A stretch of 64,000 bases of DNA from positions 1-64,000 of the forward strand of contig NZ_JABEQM010000007.1 of NCBI RefSeq assembly GCF_014174155.1, in the 5' to 3' direction. This document shows, piece by piece, positions 36,245-44,772 of this stretch. This DNA is from Gluconacetobacter tumulisoli. Lineage in GTDB: Bacteria; Pseudomonadota; Alphaproteobacteria; Acetobacterales; Acetobacteraceae. A model generated the notes under the pieces. The model was not told where the DNA came from and did no database searches. It saw nothing but the letters and a program-made list of their open reading frames with translations. Position 1 is the stretch's first letter; the number at the start of each line of letters is the position of its first letter. A program made the position numbers and the translations under genes.

Positions 36245-36571
36245 TTACGCCTTCCGCAGAAACTCGGCCTTGAGCATGTAGCTGCCGGCCTCGACCGCGT
36301 GGTCGCCGCCACGCAGACGGATATTCTTGATCCTGGTGCCCACCTTCAGCGTTGTCGAGGACCCCTTCACCTTGAGGTCCTTGATCACGACGACCGTGTC
36401 GCCATCAGCAAGTATTACACCATTGGCATCGCGCACCACATCTTCGGCGGGTGCGGCTTCGGCGATATCGGCAGGCCATTCATAACCGCAGATCTCGCAG
36501 ACATGGTTCGCCCCTTCGACGTGTGTCTCTTCCAGGGTGCATTGCGGGCAGGCGGGTGCGATGGTGCTCAT
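36245..36571 (-). CDS. yjdM: YjdM/PhnA-family zinc-ribbon protein
   Basis: The 108-residue protein begins with a zinc ribbon, PACPQCTLEETH...HVCEICGYEW. The conserved DANGVILADGDTVVVIKDLKVKG and the C-terminal SH3-like KAEFLRK complete the family. Despite the old name PhnA it is not phosphonoacetate hydrolase; its function is unsettled. Single gene. Confidence 0.92.
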   Translation of the reverse strand: MSTIAPACPQCTLEETHVEGANHVCEICGYEWPADIAEAAPAEDVVRDANGVILADGDTVVVIKDLKVKGSSTTLKVGTRIKNIRLRGGDHAVEAGSYMLKAEFLRKA

Positions 36572-36930
36572 GAACGGGGCTTAGCCCCACGGGGCCTGGC
36601 ACACAATCCCTCGCATCCGTTGCGTGTCAGCCCGCATCGACCGGCCTTGGAATCGCGTTGGCAAGAATCAGGACCGCGTGCGCTTGCTGACAGGCAATAG
36701 CCCCCGCCTTGTCTCGGGCGATCCGGAATTTCTCATTCAGCTTTGCGCCTGTGCCGGCCGTCTGTGTGTGTTCGAATATGAATCACATAAGTGGACGTAA
36801 CCCGATTGCATTCGGGCGGGTGGTCTGGCGGGTAGGCGGAATGTCGGCTGCCGGGCTCATGACAAAGAAGAGCGGACTTTCCACGGAGCGAATATCCCGT
36901 CAGACCGGTCTCCGAAGACCTGCCTTTCCC
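36572..36930. other. Intergenic region without recognised feature
   Basis: About 360 bases between yjdM and the aldehyde dehydrogenase stop. G+C is lower than in the flanks on the left. A 149-codon open plus-strand frame runs through it into the antisense of the dehydrogenase but has no start signal or protein-like features. I see nothing assignable. Confidence 0.4.
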
Positions 36931-38352
36931 TCATCGCAGAACAAAATTTGTGATGAGGTCGGTAAGCTTTCCAAAAGGAGGCTCAAGAAGCGTCGCCGCA
37001 TTGAAACGACCCTGCCTGTAAATGCCGCGGGGATGGGTGAGGGCCATGAAGCCTTCCTTCCCGTGATACGCCCCAATGCCGCTGTCCCCCACGCCACCAA
37101 ACGGCAGGTCGTCCTGAGCGTAATGCAGCAATGTACCGTTGATCGTGACATTCCCTGAAACCGTGCGCTTCAGAAATCTGTACCGTTCAGCGCGTTTTTC
37201 TCCAAAATAATACAAAGCCAGAGGCCGGGGCCGCTCGTTGATGAAGGCAATCGCTTCATCGAGATGCCTGTATGTCAGCACTGGCAGGACGGGCCCGAAA
37301 ATTTCCTCTTGCATGACCGCCATTCCGGGCGTGACGTTCAGCAGAAGAACAGGAGCAAGGACGTGGCTGGCAGGTGAGTCGCTTCCCAGTCGGATGACAC
37401 GTGCGCCCTGCGCCTCGGCATCGCGGACCAGGCCGCTCAGCCGCTCGTAATGATGCGGGTTGAGGATGGCCGTATAATCGGGTGACCCCGGGTAACCGTT
37501 CGGATGAAGTTTTTTCACGGCCTTCTGATATGCCGTGGCAAAAACCTCCTGATGACTGTCGTGAAGCAGCACATAATCCGGCGCAATGCAGGTCTGTCCG
37601 GCATTGGTCAGCTTGCCGAACGCCACCCGTTCCGCCACCTGCTTCATGGGAAAGCCGGGTTCGATCACTACGGGGGATTTGCCCCCCAGTTCGAGCGTGA
37701 CCGGAGTAAGGTTACGGGCGGCTGCAACGGCGACTTTCTTTCCGACCGCCGTGCTGCCAGTGAACAGGATATGATCGAAGGGCAGAGCCGAAAACGCCGC
37801 GCCCACTTCGGAGTCCCCCATGACGACGGAAACCTGTTCCGGCGCAAAGATAGCCTGAACGATCTTTCCGATCACCGCCGATGTAGCTGGCGTGAGTTCA
37901 GACGGCTTGAGCATGGCGCGGTTGCCGGCGGCAATTGCCGTGGCCAGCGGCACAAGGGCAAGGGAGACCGGATAATTCCACGGTGCGATAATCCCCACGA
38001 CCCCGACCGGCTGACGGATCACCCATGCGCGACCAAACCGGAAGTACGGAGAAACGTGGCGACGTTCCGGCTTCATCCAGCGTCCCAGATGCCGGATGAG
38101 ATAATTGATCGATTGCACCAGTGGGATCAGTTCCACAATGGCACTTTCCCGTTCCGACCGCTGGCCAAAATCTGTCCTCAGGGCACGAACGATATCGGTT
38201 CGCCGCTTCAGAATTTCAGCTTTCAGGCGGTGCAGATCGGCCCGACGCTGCTTCGGACCGGGCGGTCCGTCACGCAGGAACGCGGTACGCTGGCGGTCGA
38301 GAAGCCGGGATAAATCAGGTGATGTGACATGTGCTGAAACAGCGTCGGACAT
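36931..38352 (-). CDS. Coniferyl-type aldehyde dehydrogenase
   Basis: The 473-residue ALDH3-like enzyme oxidises an aldehyde to the acid with NAD(P). PWNYPVSL, ELGGKSPVVI (catalytic Glu) and NAGQTCIAPDY (catalytic Cys) are intact. The extended N-terminus, and PFGGVGDSGIGAYHGKEGF near the end, match coniferyl aldehyde dehydrogenases. The start at 38352 follows GGAGG; ATG 38364 carries that SD inside the gene and is less likely. G+C and codon use are lower than in the core genes, as in the adjacent TetR gene, suggesting joint acquisition. Substrate is inferred only from similarity. Confidence 0.88.
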   Translation of the reverse strand: MSDAVSAHVTSPDLSRLLDRQRTAFLRDGPPGPKQRRADLHRLKAEILKRRTDIVRALRTDFGQRSERESAIVELIPLVQSINYLIRHLGRWMKPERRHVSPYFRFGRAWVIRQPVGVVGIIAPWNYPVSLALVPLATAIAAGNRAMLKPSELTPATSAVIGKIVQAIFAPEQVSVVMGDSEVGAAFSALPFDHILFTGSTAVGKKVAVAAARNLTPVTLELGGKSPVVIEPGFPMKQVAERVAFGKLTNAGQTCIAPDYVLLHDSHQEVFATAYQKAVKKLHPNGYPGSPDYTAILNPHHYERLSGLVRDAEAQGARVIRLGSDSPASHVLAPVLLLNVTPGMAVMQEEIFGPVLPVLTYRHLDEAIAFINERPRPLALYYFGEKRAERYRFLKRTVSGNVTINGTLLHYAQDDLPFGGVGDSGIGAYHGKEGFMALTHPRGIYRQGRFNAATLLEPPFGKLTDLITNFVLR

Positions 38353-38360
38353 TGCGCCCT

Positions 38361-38443
38361 CCATGTTTACAGGAGAAACTTGTCCGGGCAGGGTATGGAG
38401 CAGAATGATCCGGTGTCAATGAAAGTTTCTCCTGTAAACATGG
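38361..38443. promoter_or_regulatory. Perfect 21-bp inverted repeat operators, ALDH/TetR divergent region
   Basis: A 21-base block at 38361-38381 recurs as its exact reverse complement at 38423-38443, with 41 bp between. Each block contains the partial palindrome GTTTACAGGAGAAAC (GTTT-N7-AAAC). One copy abuts the aldehyde dehydrogenase ribosome site, the other lies nine bases before the TetR start. This is the expected layout for a regulator that represses both divergent promoters, perhaps by looping. Confidence 0.75.
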
Positions 38444-38452
38444 GTCTCGTGA

Positions 38453-39061
38453 ATGAGTGAAACGAAGGACCGTCCCTATCATCACGGCGATCTGCGCCGT
38501 GCCCTGACCGATACGGCCCTTGCCATGCTGGCCACAGATCAGAACTGGGCCTTTACGCTGCGGGAGGTTGCGCGACGCACCGGTGTCAGCCACGCGGCGC
38601 CCTACAAGCATTTTCGCGACAAGGACGTCCTCCTGCGTGAACTGGCCCGGATCGGGTTCGTCCGGCTTGGGCAAACCATGACGATGGCAATGTCTTCAGA
38701 CGGGTCTTCCGTGCGCGGGAAATTCGTTGCCGGAGCGCAGGCCTGTATTGATTTCGCACTTCAAAATCCCGGTCTTTACCACCTGATGTTCAGTTCCGAC
38801 GCTGACAAGACAGCGGACCCGCAACTGCATGACGCCGCCATGAACACATTCGCGATTCTTCTGCGATTTCTGGAAGAGGGACAACGTAACGGCAGTTTCC
38901 GTCCGGTTGCCATCAGCGCTCTGGCGGCGGCAAGCTGGGCACAGGTGCATGGTCTGGCCATGCTGGCCATCAATGGCCAGCTTCTTGAGGAGAAGGTCGG
39001 GCCGGAGCCGGTTCGTGCCGCGCTGGACGTGCTGCTGGATGGATTATGTCGCGGGGATTGA
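38453..39061 (+). CDS. TetR/AcrR family transcriptional regulator (WHG domain)
   Basis: The 202-residue protein begins YHHGDLRRALTDTALAML and has the helix-turn-helix FTLREVARRTGVSHAAPYKHFRDKDVLL. This N-terminal form and the C-terminal region (NPGLYHLMFSS; AAASWAQVHGLAML) are typical of TetR proteins with the WHG ligand domain. It almost certainly controls the divergent aldehyde dehydrogenase through the repeats at 38361-38443. G+C is lower than in the flanks. Confidence 0.9.
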   Translation: MSETKDRPYHHGDLRRALTDTALAMLATDQNWAFTLREVARRTGVSHAAPYKHFRDKDVLLRELARIGFVRLGQTMTMAMSSDGSSVRGKFVAGAQACIDFALQNPGLYHLMFSSDADKTADPQLHDAAMNTFAILLRFLEEGQRNGSFRPVAISALAAASWAQVHGLAMLAINGQLLEEKVGPEPVRAALDVLLDGLCRGD

Positions 39062-39182
39062 TCGAACCACGGTCCGATGTCCGCTTTCCGGACAAGGCAA
39101 CATGATCCTGATGTCCGACATAGAGCCGGTGGCTGCCAGACTGCACGCCGGTGCCTCACCGATTTCATGACACGCGACGATT

Positions 39183-40601
39183 TCAGGAAGCCCGTTCCGG
39201 AACGGTCCGGCCTATCAGGCCGGACAGGGTCTCATAGATTTCCGTTCCCTCCATCCGCGACACGTTGAACCGCATGAAGCCGCCTGCCGCGCCGTTGGCG
39301 CTGAAGGCATTACCGGGAGCGAGGACGATGTTGTGCGACAGCGCGCGGCGGGCGAGGTCCGTGGCGTCGCAGCCATCCGGCAGGCGGGCCCAGAGGAACA
39401 TGCCGGCCGTGGGTTCCAGCCAGGGGGTGACGCCGATCGCCTTCAGCCGCCGGAGGGTGGTGGTCATCGCGCGGGCCAGGCGGGGGCGCAGGGCCGTCAG
39501 ATGCCGGCGATATCCGCTGTCGGTCAGGGCCATGTGCGTCACTTCCGCGGCCAGGCGACCACCGGAGATGCCCGTCGCGACCCGCAGGTTGACGAGCCCG
39601 TCGATCCAGTCCGGCCGCGCGGCGATATAGCCGCAGCGCAGCGAGGCCGAGATCGTCTTGGAGAAGCTGCCGATGCGAATCACCCGGTCCAGCCCGTCGA
39701 AGGTCGCAAGGCGGGGCGCCGGAGCATCCTCCAGATCCGCGAAGATGTCGTCCTCGACAATGATCAGGTCGTGGGCCTCGGCCAGTTTCAGCACGCGATG
39801 CGCCGTGACCGGCGACAATGTCGCGCCCGTCGGATTATGCAGCGCGGAATTGGTGACATAGAGCCGGGGCCGGGCCTCCGCCGCCAGGGCCGTGAAACGG
39901 TCCAGGTCGGGGCCATCCGGCGTATAGGGCACGCCGACGACCCGCACCTGATGTGCGCGCAGCATGGCGTGGAAATTGAAATAGCACGGGTCGTCCACCA
40001 TCACCGCGTCGCCCGGCCGCAGGAAATAGCGGCAGACGAGGTCCAGTGCATGGGTGCCGGAATCCGTCAGCAGGATCTGCGCCGGGGCAGCCATGATGTC
40101 ATGGTCCGCCATGCGTCGCGCCAGCAGGCGGCGCAAAGCCGGCAGGCCGAGGGGCGCGTCATAGTCGAACAGGGCGGCGCCGTCGCCGGTTCGGGCGATC
40201 GTCCGCAGCGCGCGACGCACGACGTCGTCCGGCATCCAGCTTTCGGGCAGCCAGCCGCAGCCGGGGGCGATCCGCCGGGATGCGTCCTCCAGCGACTGGC
40301 GCAGCACCAGCAGGGGGTCGATGTCCCGGTCGCGCGTCGCGGGTTCCATGTCCAGCGCCAGGGGCGCCAGCGGCGCGGTCACGAAGAAGCCGGCCCCGGC
40401 ACGCGCGCGGATCACGCCTTCGGCGGCGAGGCGGTCATAGGCCTCGACCACCGTGGATTTCGAGACCTTCATCGTTTCCGCCATCAGGCGGATCGAAGGC
40501 AGGCGTGCGCCCGGCGTCAACTGGCGGCGATCGATCCGATGGCGGATCGCGCCGACGATCCGGGCCACGCGCGTGCCTTCCTGGGGCTGGAGTACGTCCA
40601 T
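39183..40601 (-). CDS. MocR-type GntR/aminotransferase regulator
   Basis: A 472-residue fusion. Residues about 10-75 form a GntR winged helix (GARLPSIRLMAETMKVSKSTVVEAYDRL). The remainder is a class I aminotransferase fold with LTDSGTHALDLVCRYFL, TNSALHNPTGATL and the PLP Lys in GSFSKTISASLRCGYIA. MocR proteins sense PLP or amino-compound adducts and usually regulate a neighbouring gene. Here the divergent EamA transporter is the natural target, with a candidate operator between them. Confidence 0.92.
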   Translation of the reverse strand: MDVLQPQEGTRVARIVGAIRHRIDRRQLTPGARLPSIRLMAETMKVSKSTVVEAYDRLAAEGVIRARAGAGFFVTAPLAPLALDMEPATRDRDIDPLLVLRQSLEDASRRIAPGCGWLPESWMPDDVVRRALRTIARTGDGAALFDYDAPLGLPALRRLLARRMADHDIMAAPAQILLTDSGTHALDLVCRYFLRPGDAVMVDDPCYFNFHAMLRAHQVRVVGVPYTPDGPDLDRFTALAAEARPRLYVTNSALHNPTGATLSPVTAHRVLKLAEAHDLIIVEDDIFADLEDAPAPRLATFDGLDRVIRIGSFSKTISASLRCGYIAARPDWIDGLVNLRVATGISGGRLAAEVTHMALTDSGYRRHLTALRPRLARAMTTTLRRLKAIGVTPWLEPTAGMFLWARLPDGCDATDLARRALSHNIVLAPGNAFSANGAAGGFMRFNVSRMEGTEIYETLSGLIGRTVPERAS

Positions 40602-40635
40602 ATTTATGCCAATCCACGGTATGAATGGCCTGGCT

Positions 40636-40730
40636 CAGGGCGCTGCCCTGAAACCCGCCAAAGGCCACCGGCCTTTGGAAACCAGTCGGTTGATCCATGA
40701 TCAGGGTCCAGGGCCTCAGGCCCCGGTTGG
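40636..40730. repeat. Dispersed palindromic repeat, copy 6
   Basis: CAGGGCGCTGCCCTG, AAACCCG and the stem CCAAAGGCC-acc-GGCCTTTGG (40658-40678) are followed by AAACCAGTCGG, TTGATCCATGATC and GGGCCTCAGGCCC. It is one of the best-preserved copies and lies at the 5' side of two divergent genes rather than at a 3' end. Confidence 0.8.
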
Positions 40731-40788
40731 GGTCGGGCAAAGCCCGATCTGTCCTGTCACCCGTATCATTCCGTACTGGATCCTTGAT

Positions 40789-40814
40789 CGGTACAGTACA
40801 CGATAATCGTACCG
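40789..40814. promoter_or_regulatory. Candidate MocR operator upstream of eamA
   Basis: CGGTAC (40789-40794) and GTACCG (40809-40814) form an inverted repeat with a 14-base spacer in the A+T-richer part of the MocR/EamA gap. TTGATC at 40784 and TAATCG at 40804 could be promoter elements, which the repeat would then overlap. Confidence 0.4.
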
Positions 40815-40876
40815 GACTGTCTCTGGAAAGCATGTTCCTTCCTGCCGCACAAGGACTGCGGGAAAGGAGACAGGCG

Positions 40877-41785
40877 ATGGCGCTGAACAAGACGAGCCAG
40901 GGGTGGATCTGCGGCCTGGTCGGTGTAGCGATCTTCAGCGGGTCGATGCCCGCGACGAAGCTGGCGGTGACGGGGTTCGATCCGGTGTTCCTGACTGCCG
41001 CGCGGGCCGCCCTGGCAGCGGCGCTGGGGGCGCTGTGCCTGATCGGCCTGCGCGCGCCGCCGCCGGCCCGCACGGACGGATGGCCGCTGGCGACGGTCGC
41101 GCTGTGCGTCGTCATCGGGTTTCCGCTGCTGAGCGCGATGGCGCTGCGGCACATGACGGCGTCCCGGTCGATCCTGTTCCTGGGCCTGCTGCCGTTGGCA
41201 ACTGCGGTTTTCGGCGTGTTGCGCGGGGGCGAGCGTCCGCGTGCGCCGTTCTGGCTGTGTTCGGCCGGCGGGGCTGGGCTGGTGGTGCTGATGGCGGCGC
41301 GGCAGGGCGGCGGCGGGTTCGGCACGGCCGACCTGGCGATGGGCGCGTCGGTGTTGCTGTGCGGGCTGGGCTATGCGGAAGGCGGCGCGCTGGCCCGCCG
41401 CCTGGGCGGATGGCAGGTCATCTGCTGGGCGTTGCTGGTCGCGGCGCCGCCCATGACCCTGGTGGCACTGGTGCTGTGCCCGCCGTCGCTGCGCGCCGTT
41501 CCGTACCCGGCGTGGCTGGGGCTGGGATATGTGACGGTGTTTTCCATGCTGGTGGGCTTCGTCTTCTGGTATCGCGGCCTGGCGTTGGGTGGGATCGCCG
41601 CCGTGGGGCAGGTGCAGCTTCTGCAACCGTTCCTGGCCTTCGCGCTGGCGGCGGTCCTGCTGCATGAGGCGATCGGCTGGCCGCTGGTCCTGACGACCGC
41701 GGGTGTCGCCTTGTGCGTCGCCGGGGCGCGGCGTTTTGCCGCCCCCATGCCCGGTCGGGGAATGCCCGAACCCACCAGGGCCTGA
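40877..41785 (+). CDS. EamA/DMT-family transporter
   Basis: The 302-residue protein has ten predicted hydrophobic segments in two EamA repeats. The first contains GLVGVAIFSGSMPATKLAV, the second FVFWYRGLALGGIAAVGQVQLLQP, as in amino-acid or metabolite exporters of the drug/metabolite superfamily. AAAGGAGA precedes the ATG at 40877. Divergence from a MocR regulator suggests export of an amino compound; substrate unknown. Confidence 0.85.
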   Translation: MALNKTSQGWICGLVGVAIFSGSMPATKLAVTGFDPVFLTAARAALAAALGALCLIGLRAPPPARTDGWPLATVALCVVIGFPLLSAMALRHMTASRSILFLGLLPLATAVFGVLRGGERPRAPFWLCSAGGAGLVVLMAARQGGGGFGTADLAMGASVLLCGLGYAEGGALARRLGGWQVICWALLVAAPPMTLVALVLCPPSLRAVPYPAWLGLGYVTVFSMLVGFVFWYRGLALGGIAAVGQVQLLQPFLAFALAAVLLHEAIGWPLVLTTAGVALCVAGARRFAAPMPGRGMPEPTRA

Positions 41786-41804
41786 AGCCCCGGACCCCCA
41801 TCAT

Positions 41805-41857
41805 GATTGGTTTTCAAAGGCGACTGCCTTTGGCGGGTTTCAGGGCAGCGCCCTGAA
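41805..41857. repeat. Dispersed palindromic repeat, copy 7 (inverse)
   Basis: GATTGGTTTTCAAAGGC, gact, GCCTTTGG, CGGGTTTCAGGGCAGCGCCCTGAA. This is the reverse complement arrangement of copies 2, 3 and 6, located between eamA and the aminotransferase gene. Confidence 0.78.
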
Positions 41858-41898
41858 GCGTGCCGCCCTTATCCCCTATCCCTCACGGAGGAAGGACG

Positions 41899-43057
41899 AT
41901 GTCCGACCCGCTGAACCGCTGGATCGCCCCCGCGCGCGCTGAAACCGGCGTCTACCTGGCCAATGCGGCCTGCGGCCTGGCCTCGGCCCCCGTCCTGGAC
42001 GCGGTGATGGGCCACCTGCGGCACGAGGCCGAACGGGGCGCACCCTGGGCGGCGGCGGCAGGGCGCGATCGGCTGGACGCGGGGTATGCCGATGCCGCGC
42101 GCCTGATCGGTGCCCGGCCGGACGAAATCGCCTTCGTCGAGAGCGGCAATGGCGCGCTGCGTGCCCTGCTGCTGTCGGTCGGGTTGCGGGACGGGGAGCG
42201 GATGCTGGTCGATCGCGCCTGCTGGGGCGGGACGCTGGCGATGCTGCGGGGGCTGGACGGGGTGTCGGTCGACGTGATGGCGACGAACGCGGAGGGCGCG
42301 CCCGACATCACGGCGACGCGGACGATGGTGCGGGCCGGCACGCGCCTGGTCCTGACGACCTGGTGCCCGGCGGTGAGCGGCGCGGTCAATCCGGTCGAGG
42401 CCATCGGGTCGCTGGCGGCGGAGATCGGGGCGGTGCATCTGGTGGATGCCTGCCAAGCCTTGGGCCAGATCCCGGTGGATGTCGGCACATTGCGCTGCGA
42501 CGGGCTGGTGGCCAGCGGGCGGAAATGGCTGCGTGGCCCCCGGGGCACCGCCTTGCTGTATGCGTCCCGGCGGTTCCTGGCGCGCAGCCGGGCCGTCATG
42601 GCGGATCAGTTCGGCGCAGGGCGCGAGGACGCACGGCGGTACGAGGGCGGAGAGGCCTTCGTCGCCGGGCGTCTGGGGCTGGCCACGGCGATCGAGGGCG
42701 CGCTGGCGCTGGGCGTGCCGTTCATCCGGGCGCGCATCGCCGACCGGGGCCACGCGCCTGCGCGACGGGCTGCGCGCGCTGCCCGGCGTGCGCGTGCACG
42801 ACCAGGGCGCGATGCTGTCGGGGATCGTGGGGTTCACGATCGACGGACTGGATGCGACCGAAATCGCGGAACGGCTGGGGCACGGCGGCGTCACCGCGAG
42901 CGTCCTGCCCGCGCCCTATGCGCCGCTGGACATGGCGGCGCGCGGCCTGCCCGCGATCGTCCGGCTGGCCCCGCATGTGTTCACGACCGATGCGGGGATC
43001 GACCGCGCGATAGGGATCGCCGACGCCGCATCCGCCGCCTGCCGACGACCTGATTGA
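41899..43057 (+). pseudogene. Class V aminotransferase with one-base frameshift
   Basis: From ATG 41899 (GGAGGAAGG upstream) the frame encodes a PLP-dependent class V enzyme: VYLANAACGLASAPVLDAV, the ligand Asp in LVDACQALGQIPVD and the PLP Lys in VASGRKWLRGPRG. At 42746-42749 the frame GAC CGG GGC CAC diverges into a meaningless Arg-rich tail. One G fewer there gives DRATRLRDGLRALPGVRV and then MLSGIVGFTIDGLDATEIAERL to a stop at 43057, about 385 residues in total. The lesion is an extra G in a GGGG run. It is either a recent mutation or a sequence error. Relatives include cysteine desulfurase-like and isopenicillin N epimerase-like enzymes. Confidence 0.82.
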
Positions 43058-43066
43058 AGCCGACGA

Positions 43067-43142
43067 CCTGTTTGAAAATGCGCTCCGTGGCGGGCGGCCT
43101 GAAGGGGCGCTTCCGCTTACCGGCCCCCCATTTTCAAACAGG
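43067..43142. repeat. 14-bp perfect inverted repeat element
   Basis: CCTGTTTGAAAATG (43067-43080) and CATTTTCAAACAGG (43129-43142) flank 48 bp of G+C-rich sequence. It lies between the aminotransferase and puuD-like genes. A related GTTTGAAAATGCGC occurs on the minus strand near 13394-13408. The layout is that of a small palindromic mobile relic or an operator. Confidence 0.55.
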
Positions 43143-43247
43143 CTCCGACGGCCGGATCCAGGGGGCAACGCACCTTGCGTCCGGAATTTCGGCCGCCGGC
43201 CACCGGAGCGATTTCCTTCACGGCCATATTACTCTAGGTCAGGCGGG

Positions 43248-43982
43248 ATGACCCGATCCCGCCCCCTGATCGGCGTGACCCTGGACAGCGAGGCCGGTGC
43301 CCCCGACGGCAGGGCCTATTCGCGCTATCCGTGGTACGCGCTGCGCCGGAACTACATGGATGCCATCGCCGATGCCGGCGGGGTGCCGGTGGCGCTGGCG
43401 CATCATGCGGCGCTGACCGACGATATAATGACGCGGGTCGACGGGCTGGTGATCACCGGCGGGGCGTTCGATGTCGATCCGGCGCTGTACGGGGACAGCA
43501 CGCGCCACGCCGCCGTCACCCTGAAAGCGGACCGGACCGGCACGGAACTGGCGCTGGCACGGGCGGCGATCGCACGGCGCGTGCCGGTACTGGGCATCTG
43601 CGGCGGCCAGCAATTGCTGGCCGTAGCGCTGGGGGGCACGCTGATCCAGCATATCCCCGACGCCCGCCCCGACGCGCTGGCGCACGAGCAGCCCAATCCC
43701 CGCCACGAACCCGGCCACGAGGTCGATATCGTTCCCGGCACGCTGCTGGCGCGGGTGACCGGCGCGGCCCGCCTGGCGGTCAATTCGGCCCATCACCAGG
43801 CCGTCCGCACGCCCGGACGCGCGGTGGTGTGCGCGACGGCGACGGACGGCATCATCGAGGCGGTGGAGTATCCCGCCCATCCCTTCTGCCTGGGCGTGCA
43901 ATGGCACCCGGAATTCGCCATATCCCCGGCCGACGCACGCCTCTTTTCTGCTTTGACCGACGCCTCGGAATCCAGACGATGA
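43248..43982 (+). CDS. Class I glutamine amidotransferase, gamma-Glu-GABA hydrolase (PuuD) family
   Basis: The 244-residue hydrolase has the catalytic Cys in VLGICGGQQLLAVALGG and the His-Glu pair in GVQWHPEF. ITGGAFDVDPALYG, typical of the PuuD/peptidase C26 group, is also present. PuuD frees GABA from gamma-glutamyl-GABA in putrescine breakdown, but no other puu genes are nearby, so the substrate is open. Its stop overlaps the rluB start. Confidence 0.85.
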   Translation: MTRSRPLIGVTLDSEAGAPDGRAYSRYPWYALRRNYMDAIADAGGVPVALAHHAALTDDIMTRVDGLVITGGAFDVDPALYGDSTRHAAVTLKADRTGTELALARAAIARRVPVLGICGGQQLLAVALGGTLIQHIPDARPDALAHEQPNPRHEPGHEVDIVPGTLLARVTGAARLAVNSAHHQAVRTPGRAVVCATATDGIIEAVEYPAHPFCLGVQWHPEFAISPADARLFSALTDASESRR

Positions 43983-44752
43983 ACCAAGACGACACCCAAC
44001 ACCCCGACCGTGGCGAACGGATCGCCAAATGGCTGGCGCGCTCGGGCGTGGCCAGCCGTCGCGATGCCGAGCGCATGGTCGAGGAAGGGCGCGTGCGCCT
44101 GAACGGCGAGGCGGTTACCCATCCGGCGACATTCGTGGGGCCGGGCGACATCGTGCAGGTGGACGGCGCGGTGATCGAGACGCCGGAGCGCACGCGGTTG
44201 TGGCGCTATCACAAGCCCGACGGGCTGGTGACGACCCATCGCGACCCGGAAGGACGACCGACGGTGTTTGCGTCGCTGCCGGCGGGCATGCCCCGCGTCA
44301 TCAGCGTCGGGCGGCTGGACCTGAACAGCGAGGGGCTGCTGCTGCTGACCAATGACGGGGAGCTGGCCCGGCGACTGGAACTGCCGTCGAATGGCTGGAT
44401 CCGACGCTATCGCGTGCGCGTCTTCGGCGTGGTTGACGAGGGCCGCCTGAAGGCGCTGTCCGGCGGCAGCGTGTTCGAGGGGGTGCGTTACGGCCCGATC
44501 GAGGCCGGGCTGGATTCCCGCAAGGGCGACAATGCCTGGCTGACCGTATCGCTGCGCGAGGGCAAGAACCGCGAGGTCCGCAAGGTGATGCGCGGGCTGA
44601 ACCTGCATGTCAGCCGTCTGATCCGCACGTCCTACGGGCCGTTCCAGCTGGGAACCCTGCTGCGGTCGGAGCTGGAGGAGGTGCCGGGCAAGGTCCTGCG
44701 CGAACAGGTGCCCGGACTGACCGCGCCCACCCGCGCCGGGCGCCGCGGCTAG
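43979..44752 (+). CDS. rluB: 23S rRNA pseudouridine synthase, RluB/RsuA family
   Basis: An N-terminal S4 domain (RIAKWLARSGVASRRDAERMVEEGRVRLNG) precedes the catalytic domain with the Asp in VGRLDLNSEGLLLLTNDG. LREGKNREVRKVM is also typical of RluB/RsuA. The 257-residue length favours RluB (U2605), though the exact target is inferred. The start ATG overlaps the puuD-like stop (ATGA), and rsmD follows after 20 bases, so these form an operon of rRNA modifiers. Confidence 0.9.
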   Translation: MNQDDTQHPDRGERIAKWLARSGVASRRDAERMVEEGRVRLNGEAVTHPATFVGPGDIVQVDGAVIETPERTRLWRYHKPDGLVTTHRDPEGRPTVFASLPAGMPRVISVGRLDLNSEGLLLLTNDGELARRLELPSNGWIRRYRVRVFGVVDEGRLKALSGGSVFEGVRYGPIEAGLDSRKGDNAWLTVSLREGKNREVRKVMRGLNLHVSRLIRTSYGPFQLGTLLRSELEEVPGKVLREQVPGLTAPTRAGRRG

Positions 44753-44772
44753 GCCCCCGGACCCGGTCCCGG

